The notes below the pieces were generated by a model, which did no database searches, was not told the DNA's origin, and was given only the letters and a program-made list of their open reading frames with translations. The position numbers were made by a program, and so were the translations under genes. Source: Paroedura picta (Eukaryota > Chordata > Lepidosauria > Squamata > Gekkonidae). From it: a stretch of DNA of 64,000 nt. Shown here one piece after another: positions 54,430-64,000 of this stretch (the stretch's first letter is position 1; every line of letters begins with the position of its first letter). Where the stretch lies: positions 97,207,318 through 97,271,317 of the forward strand of contig NC_135372.1 of assembly GCF_049243985.1 (NCBI RefSeq), given 5' to 3'.

Positions 54430-55445
54430 ACCAAACTTAGTTTGACCGAAACTTTGTTGGTCTTAAAGGTGCTACTGGACTCAAAATTTGTTCTGCTTCA
54501 GGCCAACACGGCTACCTGCTTGAATCTAAGGTTGTGTCTAGTTACACTTCCAAGACTATCAAAGTTCAATTCTGGGCATAAGCAAGAACTGAGAAATTTA
54601 GCATTTGTAGATGCACACTTCCTCAGATATATTAAAAGAGATTTCATTAAGCTTTACATATAGGATTGTATATATTGGGAGAGGGTTAGTTCCCAGGAAG
54701 GGCTAATTAGAGTCAGGATGCATAATTAGTGCTAACATTGGAATAATGCAGTAAAGTCTGTGAACAGCAGCAAGTAGCATCCAAACAAAAGATGTGAGGA
54801 TTAAGTTTGGGTCCTGTGGCACCTTTAAGACCAACAAAGTTTAATCCAGGGTATAAGTGATAACTGAGTGACATGCATTGTGTAATGAGATAAGCTGTTT
54901 TGGTACTCCACTTTTTACTACCAAAAAAATCTTCAAAGCAATTTGCAATGGCCTACCCTTCTTCCCACAACAGACACCCTGTGAAGTAGGTGAATCTGAG
55001 ACAGCTCTGAGAGAACTGTGACTAGCCCAAGGTCACCCAGTTAGCTGCATGTTTAGGAGTGGGGAATCAAACCCTGTTCTCCAGATTAGAGGCTGCCACT
55101 CTTAACAACAACACCAAAATGGTTCTAAGAACCCAATATCTCTGTTAAGGCCTGGGAATTCTGTTGTCCTGAGTGTTGTGATAACTTTTAATTCAGCAAT
55201 CTCTTGTTTTAGTCTGATTATGAAATTCCTTTGCAATAAAGCAGCTACTTTGAGGTCCCCCACTGAATGCCCTGGGAGGTTGAAATGTTCTACAGATTTC
55301 TTCGTTTTGTGATTCTTGATGTCAGATTTGTTTCCATTTATCGTTTGGTGTAGTGTTTGCCCATGAAAACTTATGCCCAGAATTAAACTTCGTTGGTCTT
55401 ACTGGACTCAGAATTTGTTCTATTATTTCATACTAACAGGGCTAC
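54430..55445. repeat. Foldback-family copies interrupted by a SINE
   Basis: Arm-like pieces at 54440-54520 (GTTGGTCTTAAAGGTGCTAC), 54808-54860 (GGCACCTTTAAGACCAACAA) and 55375-55445 (GTTGGTCTTACTGGACTCAG), with the interior motif GCAATAAAGCAGCTACTTTG at 55229. Confidence 0.55.
54915..55130 (-). mobile_element. tRNA-derived SINE
   Basis: ACACCCTGTGAAGTAGGTGA, CTAGCCCAAGGTCACCCAGT and a tRNA-like head ending CTTAACAACAACACCA, inside the foldback repeat. Confidence 0.65.
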
Positions 55446-55499
55446 TCACATGAATGTATTCAGCCATTGAATATATAAGAAGAAAGTTATTTTTGAGCA

Positions 55500-55960
55500 C
55501 ATATTTATTTATTTATTTATTTATTTGATTTGTATGACCGCCGCTCTCGGAAACCGGCTCGCGGCGGTTCACAATGTTTTAATACAAATACAATATATTA
55601 ACCATTAAAATTCCCCATTAAAACCCCATTAAAATAATGACTGAGTCACAATGATGGCGATTAAAAAAGGCCCACTGGATGAGCAGAAGGGAACGGATGG
55701 ATAATTGGGCATAGGGTGGAACAATCTGGGGAACCAGGTCAGTCTAGTACTGGCCTCCCCCCTCCGGGGAGAGGGGTCCGATCTTAGCCCCGGGCCATCA
55801 CCCGGCCTTAGACAAACGCCTGGCGGAAGAGCTCCGTTTTGCAGGCTCTGCGGAACTCAGAGAGCTCCGACAGGGCCCGCAGCTCTTCAGGGAGCTCGTT
55901 CCACCAGGTAGGGGCCAGGACCGAAAAGGCCCTGGCCTCCTGGGATCATCAGCAAATTCT
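55500..55960 (-). mobile_element. L2-like LINE 3' end, comparatively young
   Basis: (ATTT)n tail then GACCGCCGCTCTCGG and AACCGGCTCGCGGCGGTTC; right side holds CGCCTGGCGGAAGAGCTCCG and GAGCTCGTTCCACCAGGTA. CpGs are well kept compared with the copies at 6056 and 39870, so it is probably younger. It lies in the FANCE 5' intron. Confidence 0.75.
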
Positions 55961-56204
55961 TACCCGCAGAGCGAAGTACCCTGCGGGGGGCATAAGGAGA
56001 TATAAGGTGCATTTTTATATTGCAAAGAAAACATGGCTAGTATCTGGAAGTAGGAAGCATGGTTCTCTTTGGGATACTGGGCATTTAGGGCAGATAACAA
56101 AGGTGCTTCTTTTTATGTATATTCCAACTCTATAGTCAATTTATTTGATATTTATTATTTTGCATTCATATTTCCCTTTGAACTTGACCAGCAGTGCCAC
56201 CAAC

Positions 56205-56428
56205 ATGGATGGCCATTCAGTGCCTTTGCTACAGCGATTTGATAAATCTTCCCGCCTCCTTCTCTGCACTTTGATGTCTGGGCCTGAGGCTGTCTTGGCT
56301 GCCCTGCGAACACTTCAACGGTCTGGGTGTGGGGAAGATCCAAGGCAAGGCTTTGATTGGCAGGACTTCACAGAGAAGTTGTGTGCTCTGGAGCCTGTGC
56401 TACAAGGCCCTGAGAAGACCCTCAGCTT
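56205..56428 (+). CDS. FANCE: FANCE coding exon 1
   Basis: Starts MDGHSVPLLQRFDKSSRLLL and continues to FDWQDFTEKLCALEPVLQGP, matching human [20 protein letters not shown]. Donor GTGAGT at 56429, phase 2. The ATG is 19 nt after a good acceptor (TTGACCAG ending at 56192 or so), so an upstream non-coding exon is expected. Confidence 0.9.
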
Positions 56429-59400
56429 GTGAGTTGCTCCAATCCCCATTTAAAACATTTTGAATACAGTCTCCTTTACATGCTGGTGTTATTTTGTTCT
56501 TAAACCTAATTCTGCAATACATGTTATATGCCAGTGATGATATAGGGAGCTGAGGGAAAAGGATTTCCTTGAGGTATGTCTTCATTCCTTGTTCATTTGA
56601 GCAGACAATAGGTATTGTGAAAGATGAGTTTCTGGCTATTTCTGTAGACATACTGAGAACACGTATACTTTCTGGATATCAGGAAATTGTAACCTGAATA
56701 CTCTTATGAATTCTGTGTGTGTAACCTGGTCTGAAAAGCATGAACTAGAGGTGCTGGTTGCCTTGAAGAAAAAATGTGCTTTCCTTCTAATAGAGGTTTA
56801 ATAAGTGAAAATGGCAATGGAAGCTTTTCGTGGCATGGAGGTAAATAGCATCACCCTGTTAAGGCTCTATTAAAAGGATAGGACATTTTTCTCCAGGATT
56901 GAGGGCTGGATGCCATCTTTTTATAATGTTTATATGCAGTTAAGAGGCCTTGGAGGACAAACATGTCATACGAAACAGGATGATAGCTGAAATTGCATCC
57001 CCATATTGAATTTTCCATTTGAATGTATAGTAACATTAAAAGAAAGGGTCATAATTCAGTGGTAGAGGACGCATCCACACGTAGAAGAGCTTAGGTTCAG
57101 TCCCTAGTATCTTCAGTTAGAAGAGGTTGCAGTACTGGGAAAGATCTCTGCCCGAGACCTTGGAGAGCTGCTGCCAGTTACAATCCTGGGCTAGATGATT
57201 CAGTATCAGGCAGCTTCATGTGTTAATTTAAAATCTGGTGTTGTGACGTCATGATGATGTGAATGTTCCACCCACCACCTATCACTACCAGCATACTGAC
57301 ATGCGTATGTGGGGGAAACATGTCATCAGAACCAAGAGTAAATAGCTAAATGTCTTAGGAAGGGGACTACTTGATACAAGATTATTGTTTGGAGCAGCAG
57401 TCTGTGTTTCCTACAGTATGTAGTTCTGAAGTATACAACAAGTTACATGAGGGATTGTTTATCATGAGTCAGCCCCTTACCTTGGTAGTACTGAGCTTCT
57501 GTGTTCCTTCTTCCATGTCATCCTTTCAGGAAACCATTATTGCTGCTGCTTCCTGTCTTGTGCCAAAGGAATCTTTTTTCCTTGCTGCTTATGGTAAAAT
57601 CCGTAGTGCCAAAAGACTTACTTGTCCGTCTGCTTGAGATCTCTAAGCAGGAGCCCAGCTCAGACCTTTGGGTGCAGAGAATGAAGGATTTACTACAAAT
57701 GGATCTTCAGGAGAAGAGCTCCTTTACTCCAGTACAACTAACAGATGCTTGCCAGCAACAACTGAAAGATCTGTGTCAGAAGGTTATGGCCCCTCATGGC
57801 AACACTCCTGGTTTAGGGGGAAGAATAACCTGGTATGTTAAACAGAAAGATCCCTGTTTAACTGTGGATGAAACTGCCCACCCCTGTACATCTCAGACTG
57901 GGAAAATCAAGAAAGTAAGCAAGGATGCTATAAGCCCTGAAGATGAGAGGCAGAGAAAAAGGGCCCGACTGGAAGTTGATGAATCAGATTCAGAACATTT
58001 CAAGCAACACGTTGTGTGGCAGGGAACTGGGACAGCTGGAACAGGAAATGAACTCATGATGGAGTCTTCTGGAAATGACGATGTTCACAGTCAAATCAAC
58101 AAGATTTATCAAAGTTCTCAAAAGGAAGAAACAGTAGAAATGAGAGGGGCTAGTCAGGATTCCCAAATGGACGCTGCAGCAGAGGTCCCCAATTATATCA
58201 AGGTATTAAGATCTTTTAGATTTTCCGAATTTATTTCTTTTATCAGTAAATTGGCAGTATAAGTATATGGAATATAGTCTTCCTTGCCAGTGAGGCCCTG
58301 AATGTTTCCTTTTTCCTTTGTTAATAGCCACTAGACAATACTGGAGCCCTTTAATATTAATAATCCACTGGAGAGGGGTGCCACAGGGATCCATACTGGC
58401 TCCAGTACTTTTCAACATTCTTATCAATGATCTGGTTGAGGGGTTGGAGGGACTCCTCATTAAATTTGTAGACACCAAACTGGGACGAGTAGCAAACAAC
58501 CCAGAAGATAGAGTTCAGTGAGTTCCGAACATGCTGGAAAAGCGGGCAAATAAGAACAAGATGCCGTTCAATAAGGTAAAGTATAGAGTTCTACATCTGG
58601 GTAAAAAATGAGAAGCATGCATACTGGATAGCAGATATACTTTTGGGTAGCAGTGTGTGTAAATGAGATCTAGGGGTACTTGTGGACCGTAAACTAAATA
58701 TGAGCAGACAGTGTGATGTGGCAGTAAAAAAGGTGAATGCATTCTTGGACTGTATCAACAGAGACATCGCATCAAAATCGCAAGATGTCATCCTGCTTTA
58801 TAGTGCATTGGTCAGACTACAACTGGAGTACTGTGTATAGTTCTGGAGGCCTCACTTCAAAAAGGATGGGGACAAAATTGAAAGGATGCAGAGGAGAGTG
58901 ATGAGGATAATCTAGGGCCTGGGGATCAAGTTCTATGTGGACAGGCTGAGGGACTTGGGAATGTTCAGCCTGGAGAAGAGGAGGTTGAGAGGGGACATGA
59001 TTGCTGTCTTTGAGTATTTGAAAGATTGTCACCTAAAGGAGGACAGGGAGCAGTTCCTGTTGGCAGCAGAGGATAGGACCCGCAGTAATGGGTTTAAACT
59101 ACACGTAGAATAATATTGGCTAGATATCAGGGGGGGAAATTCACAGTCCAAATAGTTCAGCAATGGAATCAGCGGCCTAAAGAGATGGTGAACTCCCCCT
59201 CCCTAGTGGTCTTCATGCAGTGGCCGGACAGATATTTATCATGGATGTTTTAGGCTGATCCTGCATTGAACAGGAGATTTGACTTGTTAGCTTGTATTCC
59301 CCCTTCCAACTTTGTGAGTCTGTCTGCAGAATGGGAAGTGGAAGGGAGAGCAAACAGTGGAATTGCTTTAGTTTGGCTCAGAAATAGGTAGCATGATTGA

Positions 59401-62400
59401 AAAAAAGCTTTCACATTTTAGGTGATGCGACACCTTTCTAGCTATGATAAACAATATGAGATATAAAGTGTCCAAAATGTTGAAAGTTGGGGGAGGAGGT
59501 ATACAATGTCACAATGTGGCAAAGGCAAGCCTTTAATCAATAGTGTATCTTAAGTCAAACTGGTATTGCAACCAACACTGACATAAACCTCTTTCCATGG
59601 GTCAAGAACCATGACCAGTTTTGGTAGGGGTCTGTGTAGCTTGCCAAGTTTAGATGCATTTATGCTGGTGAGTTCTCCAAGGGTCAAGAGTCCTTTCCGA
59701 TGCATTTTTAATCTGCCTCTGCCCTATTCTGGAAACAGAATTGTAGGCCATCTCAGTGTCAGTTTCAAATTTTAGGGTGTGTTTTTACAGACTGCTTTTC
59801 TTCAGCCTGCTTCTTTTACAGTGGTTTGAGGATTATAGCTCTGACATCATGTAACTGATCTTTCCCACTCCTTGTTTTTAAGGAACATATCCCCAAATTC
59901 AAGGAACTTTTGACCATGCAGTATGATGTAAGTATTACTGCGTTTCTACTTTGGGCAGATGGCTTGGTACTCTTAGTTGTTAAATGCCCTGAAGTTCTGT
60001 TCAGTTGGGTTTTTAAAGACTCTCTTTTGTACGGTGCCATTAGAAGCACTCAAACGAGTTAGAATTTCAAATAGCATAAAGCTCATTATAATGGCTTTGT
60101 TCTTTGGTCAATTTTTGTGATCACATCTTCTTTCATTGTATAAAGCCTCTGAACTTTTTTGATCCCTTCCTTTAGCATTTTGATGGGACTGCCCCTCCTG
60201 AGCTTCAGGTCCTGAATGAGTGTACCCCAAACCAGGTTAGTGAAACAAAAAGCATTTATTTACATTTAAGCAATTTAGAGCCCAATCTGTACCTGTTTAC
60301 TTGAAAATAAGTCTTACTGGAGGCTTGCTCCTAAGAAAATATGCACATTCCCATCCCTAGGCTTAATTAAACAAACTTCAGCTAAGCCTGATTCCCATTT
60401 TTAACTGAGTCCGTAATGGTGATGAATAGTGGTGATGTTTGAAAAATGGCCTGTCAGTAAGGCAGATGTGTTATTTTCTTCTTTTTAGCTAGAAGGTCTC
60501 TGCTCATTATTGCAGCTCTCAGAATGTCCAGAAAATGAGCTTTTGCAGTTCTGTACTTGGTTGGTGGCGATGTCTCCTGATCTTAGCTATAGTTATGCAA
60601 CAATACTTGCTGGAAAACTCTTTCTACCTCGGGTATGTATGGAGCATCTGAACCTCACAATAACCAAACTAACATCCTCCACTTTAGCAGAAATCCCTGA
60701 GGCTTGTTTTTTGTATATTGTTATCTTATAGATGAAGGATTTTCTCCAGTTGTTTCTGTGATGAAGACTGACTATCTTAAAATATTTATTTTTAAAAATC
60801 TCCTTTCGTATCTACCTAGATCTCCTGCTTTAACAAGAGCTATGAATCTCCTCAAGTTACAATTACATAAAGTTTATGTATTTTGTTTCATCCTACATCA
60901 TATCACTGAGAAAGAATGACATTTTTAATTTGGAGATGTGAGACCCCAAAGGGAATATTACATTACATAGGAGATGTGTATAGTATTCTCCTTAACATTT
61001 TGACCTCTGAATGTTCTTCCAGTTAAAATAGTTTCTCTGTCTTTCCACCTTCTGTTGATTTGTATATCTATGCAGAAAAATATATGGGTACTTGTACTGG
61101 GAAGGGAATAATTTTTATGAAAAATTATCAGCAGGAAAAAGACCCTCTCCTATGCTACCCCTGTTCTTCTACTGCTGCTTACAGCCTTCGGTAGCTAATT
61201 TTCATTTTTAAAACATTATTGGGACACTGTTACATGCATCTTACAGAAAACAATAAAAGTTGGTGCGCTGTAGTGGTTACATTATTGGATTGGGGTTCAA
61301 ATCCTCATTGTGCCATGAAGCCCTCTGAGTGACCTTTGGCAGGATAGATCACCTAAATTTAAATCACTAAGAAAAAGGCTAATCCAAATTACTGAATTTA
61401 AAAAATCATTAGTTATTTAAATTTATTCTAATAATAATAATGATAATAGATAAGTATTGCAAACTGGTTGCTATATCGATACAAAAGAGTTAAAACTAAA
61501 TAAATCCTTTATGTAACCTCAGAGGGCACATTTGTAAAATGTAATATAATACCTCTAGTACTTTTGAAAATACACAATAAAGGTAAAGGTATCTCCTGTG
61601 CAAGCACCGAGTCATGTCTGACCCTTGGGGTGACGCCCTCTAGCGTTTTCTTGGCAGACTCAATACGGGGTGGTTTGCCAGTGCCTTCCCCAGTCATTAC
61701 TGTTCACCCCCCAGCAAGCTGGGAACTCATTTTACCAACCTCGGAAGCATGGAAGGCTGAGTCAACCTTGAGCCGGCTGCTGGGATTGAACTCCCAGCCT
61801 CATGGGCAAAGCTTTCAGACGGCTGTCTTACCACTCTGCGCCACAAGAGGCTCTTTAAAATACATAATACATTGCATATATTTACATCTTAGTGCTTATG
61901 ACCCCAAGTAGGGTCTTAACAAACCTGCAACCATTATAGATTTTTGCAGACAAGTGACTTCAAACAGGAATGAAACACCACTCAAATGGGTCAATGAATT
62001 ATACCTTAAGATGGTCAAAAGTTCATTTTTAAGCATTTAAGTTTGGGCCACAGGACTTGGTATGACAACATACCACACAATGTTCTCTTTCTGGCCTACA
62101 GGTTCTCAAGCTGACTGAACCAGCCTCGTGGCCTCTGGCAATGGCCCTGGTGATGTTCTGCTCGAAATATGCTCGCCCAGTCTGTTGCACCTTGATTCCT
62201 TCAATTTTGGAGGCTCCAGGGAAAGGCAAATTCATTAGTTTTGCTAATACACTTTGGTCTCTCATATGTGTTCTTATTTATTTGTTTGTTTGTTATATAA
62301 GTATACCACCCTCCTCGAAACAGTACAGATAACTTAGATTAACAATCTTTAAACCGCCCGTGGCACCACGGGCGCCACGGACTAAATAAATGGCCGAGGG

Positions 62401-63671
62401 GTTCTAGGGCGGGATGTGTCCGTGATGAGGAAGGGTCCGGATTGGACCCTTCCTCCGGACGGACAATCGGAGGGACCAATCGGCAGGCGCGCAGCGCCTG
62501 CCGATAGGTCCCTCCGATTCCCAGCCCCAGCCCTCCCTTTGCCGCTGGCCTGGTGCGTCGGAGGCGTGAAGCGTCAGCCCGCCGCCCGTGTGAGCCCACC
62601 CCCAGTCGGAGCTCTACAAGACCCGCCCGCAACTCAATATGGCCGACGCCAAGGAGCCGAGGACACCCCGCCGCCGCCGCCGCCTGCCCTCGATGACGCC
62701 TCCTCACTAAGGTGCCCTTCCTTTCCGCGTGCTGACCTGTCCCTCCCTCTCCCCCACATTCTAGCGCCCATTGTATTTCGTTTACAGTGGGCTCTTTTCC
62801 TAGTAATGAATAAAGTGAAACAACAAGCAACATGGAACAACTTTAACTTTAATTAACTTTATTTCTTTGGGTTATTTTTGTAGTAATGTGGTTGTAGGTC
62901 CTTTCTATTAAAGCAAAATATGATTTTTCTTGTTTTTGCTTTTATCAGGTCTTGAGCAAATGAAACTAGTGTGCAAGATAATTGAGGAGTGTTTGGAACC
63001 TGAATATGTGAGACTGGTATTCAGGTAAATATTTATGTATAAAATTAAATGAAATATAGAAATTGCATTATTAAAAAGTATATTTGACCAACATTCTGGA
63101 ACACATCTGATAGGCTGGTATCAGACTATTTTGGAATTGTGTTTTCTTCCTTTTTACATTGTGAAGTGTAGTAAGAACCTTTCTGTGACTCCTTATTACA
63201 GGCTGAATCATAACCTCCTCCATATCACATAATTGCTGTTAGTTATTTTTTATCTTTATTTTCACCTTTATTGCCACTGTACCTATAGCAGCTATAATAA
63301 ATGAACAAATAATTTTCATATTCTTCTCTACATTTTATTCTAAAACCATGCGCTAAAAAGTACTAAAAATGTGGCACTTCTTGAAATTGAGTCTGTGTAC
63401 TTTACCTTACTTTGAAAAGCTATTTTCTTAAAGTTTCTTGCATTGCCTGTAGCCATTTATCTGTAGAAATTGACATTGACACTTTTTCAGCATTGGTAAA
63501 CATGAATCATGTAGAGTCTGGGTAACTGGCAGAAGTCAGTCCCTAACACAATTTTGATCCTCTCTCCATCATTTTGTTTTGCTGCTTGCTATCATACTCC
63601 ACAGCCAGATTGTAGAAATGCGATGGTCTGAAGATCTCCTCCCAGTTGTGCATTCCTTGCTGGAAAGACAG
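56205..63671 (+). CDS. FANCE: FANCE, Fanconi anaemia group E protein, first 8 coding exons (3' end outside window)
   Basis: FANCE belongs to the nuclear Fanconi core complex and, from family knowledge, bridges FANCC to FANCD2 for monoubiquitination in interstrand crosslink repair. Exons in view are 56205-56428, 57530-58202, 59883-59927, 60176-60235, 60489-60632, 62102-62225, 62949-63024 and 63605-63671. They join in phase to 471 residues; human FANCE is 536, so about 70-75 residues lie beyond the window. Matches to human include LxPLLLxLP-CQRNLxSLL, APPELQVLNEC (human PPVELQLLHEC), CTWLVAMSPDLSYSYATIL, FCSKYARPVCCTLI and SLLERQ. A basic nuclear-localisation-like RQRKRARL sits in exon 2. Intron 6 has a GC donor. 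The N-terminal and middle parts are divergent, as is usual for this fast-evolving gene. Confidence 0.95.
56429..57529 (+). other. FANCE: FANCE intron 1 (coding)
   Basis: One SINE at 57055-57228; otherwise nothing recognised. Confidence 0.8.
57055..57228 (+). mobile_element. tRNA-derived SINE
   Basis: AGTGGTAGAGGACGCATCCA (A-box region), GGTTCAGTCCC (B box) and TTCAGTATCAGGCAGCTTCA near the 3' end. Confidence 0.7.
57530..58202 (+). CDS. FANCE: FANCE coding exon 2 (large exon, NLS)
   Basis: Acceptor TTTCAG, donor GTATTA. 224 codons starting KPLLLLLPVLCQRNLFSLLL, then WVQRMKDLLQMDL, a long poorly conserved hydrophilic stretch with KIKKVSKD and RQRKRARLEVDE, ending VPNYIK. It is the size of the large human second exon. 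Confidence 0.93.
58203..59882 (+). other. FANCE: FANCE intron 2
   Basis: Mostly the CR1 element; the last 550 bases show nothing recognisable. Confidence 0.8.
58325..59335 (+). mobile_element. CR1 LINE, ORF2 C-terminal 1 kb and 3' end
   Basis: Degenerate ORF2 includes GVPQGSILAPVLFNILINDL, LLIKFVDTKLGRVANNPED, DLGVLVDRKLNMSRQCDVAV and SALVRLQLEYCV; ends near CCCCCTTCCAACTTTGTGAG. The catalytic YADD region is decayed (VDT for ADDT). Confidence 0.88.
59883..59927 (+). CDS. FANCE: FANCE coding exon 3 (45 nt)
   Basis: Acceptor TTTTTAAG, donor GTAAGT. Encodes EHIPKFKELLTMQYD, corresponding to human QDQLPRLQQLLKTLE. Phase 0 on both sides. Confidence 0.85.
60176..60235 (+). CDS. FANCE: FANCE coding exon 4 (60 nt)
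   Basis: Acceptor CCTTTAG, donor GTTAGT. Encodes HFDGTAPPELQVLNECTPNQ, matching human APPVELQLLHECSPSQ. Phase 0 on both sides. Confidence 0.9.
60489..60632 (+). CDS. FANCE: FANCE coding exon 5
   Basis: Acceptor CTTTTTAG, donor GTATGT. Encodes LEGLCSLLQLSECPENELLQ and FCTWLVAMSPDLSYSYATIL, closely matching the start of the human FANCD2-binding repeat domain. Phase 0 on both sides. Confidence 0.95.
61262..61350 (+). repeat. tRNA-derived SINE head fragment
   Basis: TGCGCTGTAGTGGTTACATT (A box), GGGTTCAAATCC-like B box (GGGGTTCAAATCC) and GTGACCTTTGGC. Confidence 0.6.
61580..61856 (-). mobile_element. Sauria SINE, near full length, 13-bp target duplication
   Basis: Minus strand: tRNA-like head (AGAGCCTCTTGTGGCGCAGA, GGGAGTTCAATCCCAGCAG) to a BovB-like 3' part ending in ACCTTTACCTTTA. 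Flanks AAAATACACAATA (61567-61579) and AAAATACATAATA (61857-61869) differ at one base. Diagnostic of squamates. Confidence 0.95.
62102..62225 (+). CDS. FANCE: FANCE coding exon 6 with a GC splice donor
   Basis: Acceptor GGCCTACAG. Encodes VLKLTEPASWPLAMALVMFC and SKYARPVCCTLIPSILEAPG-K, matching human [22 protein letters not shown]. The exon must end in phase 1 near the PGKG codons, where the only good donor is AAAG|GCAAAT at 62226, a GC donor. The human boundary lies at the equivalent PGTG. Confidence 0.88.
62226..62948 (+). other. FANCE: FANCE intron 6 (GC-AG)
   Basis: Starts GCAAAT, ends TTTTATCAG. Contains a LINE-tail scrap near 62270-62325 and the GC-rich hairpin element. Confidence 0.75.
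62350..62770. repeat. GC-rich hairpin element of unknown class
   Basis: CpG-rich island in AT-rich intron. Three strong hairpins: 62356-62373 (8-bp arms), 62427-62455 (12-bp arms) and 62465-62519 (13 plus 12 bp, 3-nt loop). A (CCG)n-like run lies near 62670-62685. No clear terminal repeats, target duplication or gene found. Confidence 0.6.
62949..63024 (+). CDS. FANCE: FANCE coding exon 7
   Basis: Acceptor TTTATCAG, donor GTAAAT. Encodes LEQMKLVCKIIEECLEPEYV-RLVF, matching human [21 protein letters not shown]. Phases 1 and 2 fit the neighbours. Confidence 0.92.
63025..63604 (+). other. FANCE: FANCE intron 7
   Basis: AT-rich, nothing recognised. Confidence 0.8.
63605..63671 (+). CDS. FANCE: FANCE coding exon 8
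   Basis: Acceptor CTCCACAG, donor GTAGGT. Encodes QIVEMRWSEDLLPVVHSLLE-RQ, matching human [22 protein letters not shown]. It ends in phase 0; the next exon is outside the window. Confidence 0.95.
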
Positions 63672-64000
63672 GTAGGTATATGCACTTAAGTTTTCCTTTG
63701 TACTCAGAGGAATGCATTGGTTGAATGGTTAGCCATCGATATGAAAGCTTGTTCTCCAAAAACGTGTGTGTCATCAGGTCTGGTAATAGCAAATTCTTGT
63801 GTCTTCTCATGACAGCACAATCAGAGTCTTTCTGAAGGTATAAAGTATCAAGGACAGCATCATCATAAAACAGTGCTAATCTAGTTACAGGCTGAAATAT
63901 AGTCTTCCTCCTGTGTCCAGTGAGGCCTTTGGCTGAGTACCTGGTGCTAATTTGACTATTTGTCAGTTTAGCAATTACTATTTAAGTAACTGGAATGAAC
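63672..64000 (+). other. FANCE: Start of FANCE intron 8
   Basis: Nothing recognised before the window ends. Confidence 0.75.

Larger units (their letters stand above)
53961..56185 (+). other. FANCE: Probable first (5'-UTR) intron of FANCE
   Basis: Bounded by the donor at 53961 and an acceptor just before 56190; filled with the repeats listed. Confidence 0.5.
60633..62101 (+). other. FANCE: FANCE intron 5
   Basis: A SINE fragment near 61262-61350 and the Sauria SINE at 61580; otherwise AT-rich with nothing recognised. Confidence 0.8.

Noticed and set aside
61755-61856. Possible tRNA gene on the minus strand (A and B box motifs)
   Set aside because: The boxes belong to the head of the Sauria SINE; no anticodon arm with full cloverleaf was found.
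62238-62239. Alternative GT donor for FANCE exon 6
   Set aside because: It gives the same phase but the context A|GTTTTG is poor, and it would add KFIS-type residues not seen in the human protein. The GC donor at 62226 fits better.
62416-62856. Overlapping open frames in the GC-rich intron element
   Set aside because: They exist on both strands in the same hairpin-rich DNA and interrupt the FANCE intron; composition explains them.

Overview
This is vertebrate nuclear DNA, and the repeats place it in a squamate reptile. It holds a near-complete Sauria SINE with a 13-bp target-site duplication, BovB (RTE) LINE 3' ends, CR1 and L2-like LINEs, 5S-rRNA-derived SINEs and several tRNA-derived SINEs. 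The sequence alone does not fix the family or species.

Three host genes lie head to tail on the + strand: PPARD (coding exons 11005-25840), a makorin-family RING E3 ligase, probably MKRN4 (33120-48309), and FANCE (56205 to beyond the right edge). All coding exons were read directly through canonical GT-AG junctions with matching phases, except one FANCE intron that uses a GC donor. PPARD gives a complete 442-residue nuclear receptor. The makorin gives a complete 408-residue protein. FANCE gives the first 471 residues; its last exons lie beyond the window.

Layout: 1-10900 is 5' flank or a 5'-UTR intron of PPARD, rich in repeats. 10901-25840 holds the six PPARD coding exons; its introns carry a CpG-rich PIF/Harbinger-type element, a degenerate tandem duplication and a palindromic hAT element. 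25841-32300 holds the PPARD 3' UTR and an intergenic stretch with two hAT elements and a 5S SINE. 32300-33800 is a CpG island with the makorin promoter and exon 1. Makorin introns 1-4 hold nested SINE and hAT insertions, a solo LTR, a 69/68-bp inverted repeat and LINE debris. 49050-53300 is intergenic. 53300-54350 is a CpG island with the probable FANCE promoter and a non-coding first exon. FANCE introns carry L2-like, CR1, SINE and Sauria SINE copies and an unexplained GC-rich hairpin element.

The most interesting points are these. A makorin gene sits beside PPARD, mirroring the known PPARG-MKRN2 linkage. That makorin lacks the usual middle C3H finger and Cys-His motif and instead has a linker with a repeated R-[RC]-G-S-E motif. 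FANCE has a GC-AG intron. PPARD has two short upstream ORFs before its start codon. Several mobile elements are nested in one another with readable target-site duplications. I saw no CRISPR array, prokaryotic feature or functional RNA gene.
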